Shown: in pieces, positions 60,357 through 64,000 of the stretch | Numbering within the stretch: position 1 is the stretch's first letter | Layout of the letters: every line of letters starts with the position of its first letter | Source: Komagataeibacter melomenusus | GTDB taxonomy: Bacteria > Pseudomonadota > Alphaproteobacteria > Acetobacterales > Acetobacteraceae | Reading direction: 5' to 3' | Length of the DNA stretch: 64,000 nt | Assembly (NCBI RefSeq): GCF_013155395.1 | Contig: NZ_JABJWC010000014.1 | Location: 1-64,000, forward strand | Notes under the pieces: generated by a model | What the model saw: the letters and a program-made list of their open reading frames with translations, nothing else | What the model was told of the DNA's origin: nothing | The model's database searches: none | Made by a program: the position numbers and the translations under genes

Positions 60357-61703
60357 ATGAAGTCTCCCCCGTCCCCGTCGTCCCGCCCCGATGGCCGCCC
60401 TGATGGTCGCCGTAATCGCACGGGTCGCCCCGACCGGCGTGGCGGCAAGGTCGCCCCTGACCCCACGCGCGATATTGCCTTTGACGTTGTCGAGGGCGTG
60501 ATCGTCCATCGCCGCATGCTCGATACCTCGCTCGAGCATTCCGCCGCCGCCCGCACCGCCGAACCGCGTGACCGCGCCGCCGCCCACCGGCTGGCCGCCA
60601 CCGTGCTGCGCCACATGGGCACGGCAAACGAGGTGCTTTCCCCCTTCCTCAAGCGCGAACCGCCCGAGCCGGTGCGCGTGGTGCTGCTCATTGGCGTGGC
60701 GCAACTGCTGTTTCTCGACACGCCGGCCCATGCCGCCGTGGCCACCGCGGTGGCGCTGGCGCGCAGGCGGGGGCTGGTGCCGTTTGCGGGGCTGGTCAAT
60801 GCCGTGCTGCGCCGGGTGGCGGCTGGCGGGGCCGAGGCGCTTGAGGGGCTGGACCAGCCCCGGCTCGATGTACCGGCGTGGCTGTGGCAGTCCTGGGGCA
60901 GGCTGGCCCGCCCCATAGCCAGCGCGCTGGGCCACGAGCCGCCGCTTGACCTGACCATCAGGCCCGGCTGCGATGCCCCGCCCGGCGGCGAGGTCATGCC
61001 CAATGGCAGCGTGCGCTTTGCTGCTGGCAGCGTGAAGGTGGCCGAACTGCCCGGCTTTGCCGATGGCGCGTTCTGGGTGCAGGACATGGCGGCAACGCTG
61101 CCCGCCCGCCTGCTCAACGTGACGCCGGGCGAGCGCGTGGCCGACCTGTGCGCGGCCCCTGGCGGCAAGACCGCGCAACTGGCCTGCGCGGGGGCGGAGG
61201 TGTTTGCCATCGAGCGCGAGGGCAGGCGGCTCGAGCGCCTGCGCGCCAACCTCGCCCGGCTGGGGCTGGAGGGCGTGAAGGTGATCCACGCCGATGCCGC
61301 CACATGGCAGCCCGAGGCCCCGCTCGACGCCATCCTGCTTGATGCCCCGTGCTCGGCCACCGGCACCATCCGCCGCCACCCCGATGCCATGTGGATCAAG
61401 CGCCCGCGTGACATCGCCACCATGGCCGAGGGCCAGGACCGCCTGCTGGCCGCCGCGCGCGACATGCTGCGCCCCGGCGGGCGGCTGGTCTATGCCGTGT
61501 GCTCGCTCCAGCCCGAGGAAGGCGAGCAGCGCGCCCGCGCGGCTGAGGCGATGGGCCTGATCCCCGACCCCTTCACGCCCGAGGAACTGGCCTTCCTGCC
61601 CCAGGCCCGCACGCCCGAGGGCTGGCTGCGCACCCATCCGGGCATGCTGGCCGATCGGGGCGGCATGGATGGCTTCTTTGCCGCGCGCTTCCGCCGGGGG
61701 TGA
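60357..61703 (+). CDS. rsmB: 16S rRNA m5C967 methyltransferase (RsmB)
   Basis: A 448-residue enzyme. The N-terminal NusB-like RNA-binding domain is at about 35-165 (ARDIAFDVVEGVIVHRRMLD-like). The methyltransferase has SAM-binding VADLCAAPGGKTAQLAC, the PC motif DAPCSATG (cysteine releasing the product) and the catalytic cysteine in YAVCSLQPEEGE. FFAARFRRG ends it. About 35 basic/Pro residues precede the NusB domain. It lies 98 bases ahead of rpe on the same strand. Confidence 0.93.
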   Translation: MKSPPSPSSRPDGRPDGRRNRTGRPDRRGGKVAPDPTRDIAFDVVEGVIVHRRMLDTSLEHSAAARTAEPRDRAAAHRLAATVLRHMGTANEVLSPFLKREPPEPVRVVLLIGVAQLLFLDTPAHAAVATAVALARRRGLVPFAGLVNAVLRRVAAGGAEALEGLDQPRLDVPAWLWQSWGRLARPIASALGHEPPLDLTIRPGCDAPPGGEVMPNGSVRFAAGSVKVAELPGFADGAFWVQDMAATLPARLLNVTPGERVADLCAAPGGKTAQLACAGAEVFAIEREGRRLERLRANLARLGLEGVKVIHADAATWQPEAPLDAILLDAPCSATGTIRRHPDAMWIKRPRDIATMAEGQDRLLAAARDMLRPGGRLVYAVCSLQPEEGEQRARAAEAMGLIPDPFTPEELAFLPQARTPEGWLRTHPGMLADRGGMDGFFAARFRRG

Positions 61704-61801
61704 GAGGGGCTTCCTGTCCCCTGCGGGCGGGTGGACACATTACCGGGGGGAGGTGTGATGAAAGGTTGGCGTCGGGCAGGGATTTCTGTTAAAAAACAGG
61801 C

Positions 61802-62479
61802 ATGGCTGCTCTGAACACCCCCCTTATCGCGCCGAGCCTGCTGGCTGCGGATTTCTCACGCGCGGCGGAGGAAGTCGCCGCGGTTGAAGCCGCTGGCGCC
61901 GACTGGCTGCATCTGGATGTGATGGATGGGCATTTCGTGCCCAACCTCTCCATGGGGCCGCAACTGATCGAGGCGCTGCGCCCCAAATCAAAACTCCCGT
62001 TTGACGTGCATCTCATGATCGCACCGGTCGATCCGTATATCGAGGCGTTCGCCAGGGCAGGGGCCGATCATATCCACCTGCATGTCGAGGCCGGGCCACA
62101 CACGCACCGCTCGCTGCAGCATGTGCGCGACCACGGGGTCAAGCCGGGCGTGGCCATCTGCCCCGCCACCCCGCCCGAGGCGGTGGGCGAAGTGCTCGAC
62201 CTGGTGGACATGATCCTTGTCATGACCGTCAACCCCGGCTTTGGCGGGCAGAAATTCCTGACCAGCCAGCTTCGCAAGATCGAAACCCTGCGCCGCATGG
62301 CCGATGCCACCGGGCGCGACATCCGCATTGGCGTGGATGGCGGCATTACCGCCACCACGGCCCCGCTGGCGGTGGCCGCCGGTGCTGACGTGCTGGTGGC
62401 GGGCACGTCCGTTTACGGGCAGCCCGATTACGGCGCCGCCATCGCGGCCCTGCGCAGCGGGGCGCATAGCCCGGCGTGA
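61802..62479 (+). CDS. rpe: Ribulose-phosphate 3-epimerase
   Basis: A 225-residue TIM-barrel enzyme interconverting ribulose-5-phosphate and xylulose-5-phosphate. IAPSLLAADFSRAAEE, WLHLDVMDGHFVPNLSMGP (metal-binding His/Asp), DVHLMI, VMTVNPGFGGQKF and GVDGGIT are all present. It belongs to the same pathway as the transketolase, transaldolase and rpiB genes in this window, but sits in the common alphaproteobacterial order rsmB-rpe-heparinase-like. Confidence 0.96.
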   Translation: MAALNTPLIAPSLLAADFSRAAEEVAAVEAAGADWLHLDVMDGHFVPNLSMGPQLIEALRPKSKLPFDVHLMIAPVDPYIEAFARAGADHIHLHVEAGPHTHRSLQHVRDHGVKPGVAICPATPPEAVGEVLDLVDMILVMTVNPGFGGQKFLTSQLRKIETLRRMADATGRDIRIGVDGGITATTAPLAVAAGADVLVAGTSVYGQPDYGAAIAALRSGAHSPA

Positions 62480-62516
62480 GGCAGGGCTTCTTGATCCATC
62501 GCGGCGGTAGGTGCCC

Positions 62517-64000
62517 ATGGCACTGACCCGCGTCATGCGCGGCATGCGCGTCTCGCTTGCGCGCCTTCCCCTTTTTGGTGATGGCAAATACCTGCCTGCC
62601 GCCCCCGTCCATAACGTGCGCGACCTGTGGCCGGGCAATACCACCGCAGGCGCAAGGCTGGCGCGTGGCAGCCTGACCTGGGCGGGCTACACCCACCCCG
62701 TGGGGCCGGGGCAGTGGGATGACCCGGCATTCGAGCCCGCCTTCCGTGAAGGGCTGCTCAGTTTCCGCTGGCTGCGCGACCTGCGCGCCGTGGGCACCGA
62801 TGCCGCCCGGCTCAAGGCGCGCGCGCTGGTGGATGACTGGCTGCACCATCCCTCCCAGAGCCCGATGGCGCTTGAATGCGGCGTGATCGGCGCGCGGGTG
62901 GCGGCGTGGCTGGGGCATTATGATTTCTTTGCCGCCTCCGCCAGTGATGCGTTCCGCCAGCGCCTCATGGCCCGCATTCTGGTGGAAGGGCGCATGATCG
63001 CAGCCCTCATGCCACCCGAGCAGCCGGGCTGGCAGGGACTGGCGGCACTCAAGGGGCTGCTGGCCGTGGCCGTGGCCATGCCGGAATATACCGGTTTCCT
63101 GACCCGTTACCGCCGCTATATCGACAACGTGGTGGAAAGCCAGATCCTGCCCGATGGCTGGCACATCGAGCGCAGCCCGGAGGTGCAGCTACGCGCCCTG
63201 CGCGAACTGGCCGAGATGCGGGCTATGATGCAGGCGGTGCAGCACGCGCTGCCGCATTCGGTGGCCCTGGCGCTGGACAAGATGAGCCCGGTGCTGCGCG
63301 CCATGCGCCATGGCGATGGGGGACTGGCGCTGTTCAATGGCAGCCATGAGCGCAGTGCGGCCCTGATCGACATGGTGCTGTCACAGGCCACGCGCACGCG
63401 GGTCGTGGCCAGCGCCATGCCTGATGGCGGGTTCGTGCGCATGCAGGCCGTGCGTTCGCTGCTTTTGGTGGATGTGGGCATTCCCGCCCCGGCCCCGTTC
63501 GACCACAATGCGCATGCGGGCACGCTGTCGTTCGAGTTCTCGTGCGCGCGCCAGCGCCTCATCGTCAATTGCGGTGGCGGCGTGCTGCCCGCATGGAAGG
63601 ACGCCCTGCGGCAAACAGCGGCGCATTCGGTCATGACGGTGGAGGACATGTCATCCTCCGAGTTTGGCGAGGATGGCACGGTCCGCCGCCGCCCCGCCCA
63701 TGTGGGGGTGGAGCATGCCGTGGCCGAAGGGGCGCACTGGCTCAACCTGTCGCATGATGGCTACCATGCCTCCGCCGGGGCGACGTATTACCGCAGGCTT
63801 TACCTCTCGGCCGATGGCGAGATCCTGCGCGGCGAGGAAACGCTGGAAGGCGAGCGCGAACTGTCCTTTACGCTCCGCCTGCACCTGCACCCGTCGGTTA
63901 GCGCCGTTGATGCGCTTGATGGCTCCATCGTGCTGGGTGCGGGTGAGCAGCACTGGCGCTTCCGTGCGGAAGGGGGCGTGGTCTCGATCGAGGAGAGCGT
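62517..64000 (+). CDS. Heparinase II/III-family protein, 3' end outside the window
   Basis: The frame from ATG 62517 (MALTRVMRGMRVSLARLPLF) stays open to the right edge, 494 codons. It has a helical N-terminal domain with FRWLRDLRAVGTDAARLKAR, typical of alginate lyase/heparinase toroids. From about residue 330 the beta-sandwich part follows, with FSCARQRLIVNCGG and a HDGY segment near residue 415. The usual neighbours rsmB and rpe are upstream. The alphaproteobacterial members beside rpe are of uncertain substrate, possibly cell-surface or exopolysaccharide lyases. Confidence 0.85.
   Translation, partial: MALTRVMRGMRVSLARLPLFGDGKYLPAAPVHNVRDLWPGNTTAGARLARGSLTWAGYTHPVGPGQWDDPAFEPAFREGLLSFRWLRDLRAVGTDAARLKARALVDDWLHHPSQSPMALECGVIGARVAAWLGHYDFFAASASDAFRQRLMARILVEGRMIAALMPPEQPGWQGLAALKGLLAVAVAMPEYTGFLTRYRRYIDNVVESQILPDGWHIERSPEVQLRALRELAEMRAMMQAVQHALPHSVALALDKMSPVLRAMRHGDGGLALFNGSHERSAALIDMVLSQATRTRVVASAMPDGGFVRMQAVRSLLLVDVGIPAPAPFDHNAHAGTLSFEFSCARQRLIVNCGGGVLPAWKDALRQTAAHSVMTVEDMSSSEFGEDGTVRRRPAHVGVEHAVAEGAHWLNLSHDGYHASAGATYYRRLYLSADGEILRGEETLEGERELSFTLRLHLHPSVSAVDALDGSIVLGAGEQHWRFRAEGGVVSIEES

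Noticed and set aside
60270-61637. N-terminal extension of the YggS-family frame to 61637
   Set aside because: The added 450 codons are antisense to rsmB; the true N-terminus MSTSASIAQAL starts at 60269.
1-64000. CRISPR arrays, rRNA genes and replication origins
   Set aside because: No regularly spaced repeat series, no rRNA-like sequence and no iteron or DnaA-box cluster was seen on reading the window.

Overview
The window looks like chromosomal DNA of an acetic acid bacterium, most likely Komagataeibacter or Gluconacetobacter (Acetobacteraceae). This rests on the GC-rich codon use, the backbone gene content (DUF3576-leuS-lptE-holA, rsmB-rpe-heparinase-like), the polyol/pentose-phosphate locus, and one palindromic repeat found in three intergenic spaces. 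The genus is an inference; no search was run.

Positions 1-12284 are the right-hand end of an integrated mobile island. Its right boundary is a 45-nt 3' fragment of an initiator tRNA-fMet gene (12240-12284) beside a tyrosine integrase that reads away from it. A native-looking terminator follows the fragment, so the island extends leftward out of the window. The island holds an IS5-family element that cut a tetR gene, a beta-class GST, a LysR regulator, and a degraded conjugation module. That module (RHH protein, internally deleted relaxase, lytic transglycosylase, DUF736, TraF-type peptidase, DUF2840, AlpA-like, split DUF6499/DUF2285) has lost its coupling protein and mating-pore genes.

Between a small XRE regulator and the integrase lies a strikingly AT-rich operon of three genes (7598-10702). 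It encodes a 37-kDa nucleoid-associated (NA37/YejK-like) protein, a PD-(D/E)XK nuclease-like protein resembling GapS4a, and a protein resembling GapS4b. I read this as a probable anti-phage system of the GAPS4 type with an extra NA37 gene fused into the operon. It is the best candidate here for an undescribed system.

From 12285 rightward the DNA is mostly backbone. A decayed recD2/IS5 stretch comes first, then a TetR-controlled RND efflux operon (adaptor, pump, outer-membrane factor), arfB, three tiny genes, and a glycosyltransferase cluster in which one gene carries a frameshift at a run of six C. Next come a manC-type bifunctional enzyme, a PhoB-regulated pair (pstS and an OprP-like porin, each with a Pho box), an ATP-grasp/flavoprotein pair and another family 2 glycosyltransferase.

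Positions 35967-45331 form a polyol-utilisation locus: SorC-type regulator and rpiB on one strand; dihydroxyacetone/erythrulose kinase, RbtT-type transporter, short-chain dehydrogenase, transketolase and transaldolase on the other. A polyol would be imported, oxidised to a ketose, phosphorylated, isomerised and fed into the pentose phosphate pathway. A tRNA-Arg(CCU) gene interrupted by a group I intron follows at 45610-45911.

The remainder is largely housekeeping: holA, lptE, leuS and a DUF3576 lipoprotein; a GH3-like protein that appears to lack its catalytic residues; a lytic transglycosylase with a SPOR domain, DUF1489, a nucleoside hydrolase, hemW, kup, a YggS-family PLP protein, rsmB, rpe and the start of a heparinase II/III-family gene that runs off the right edge.
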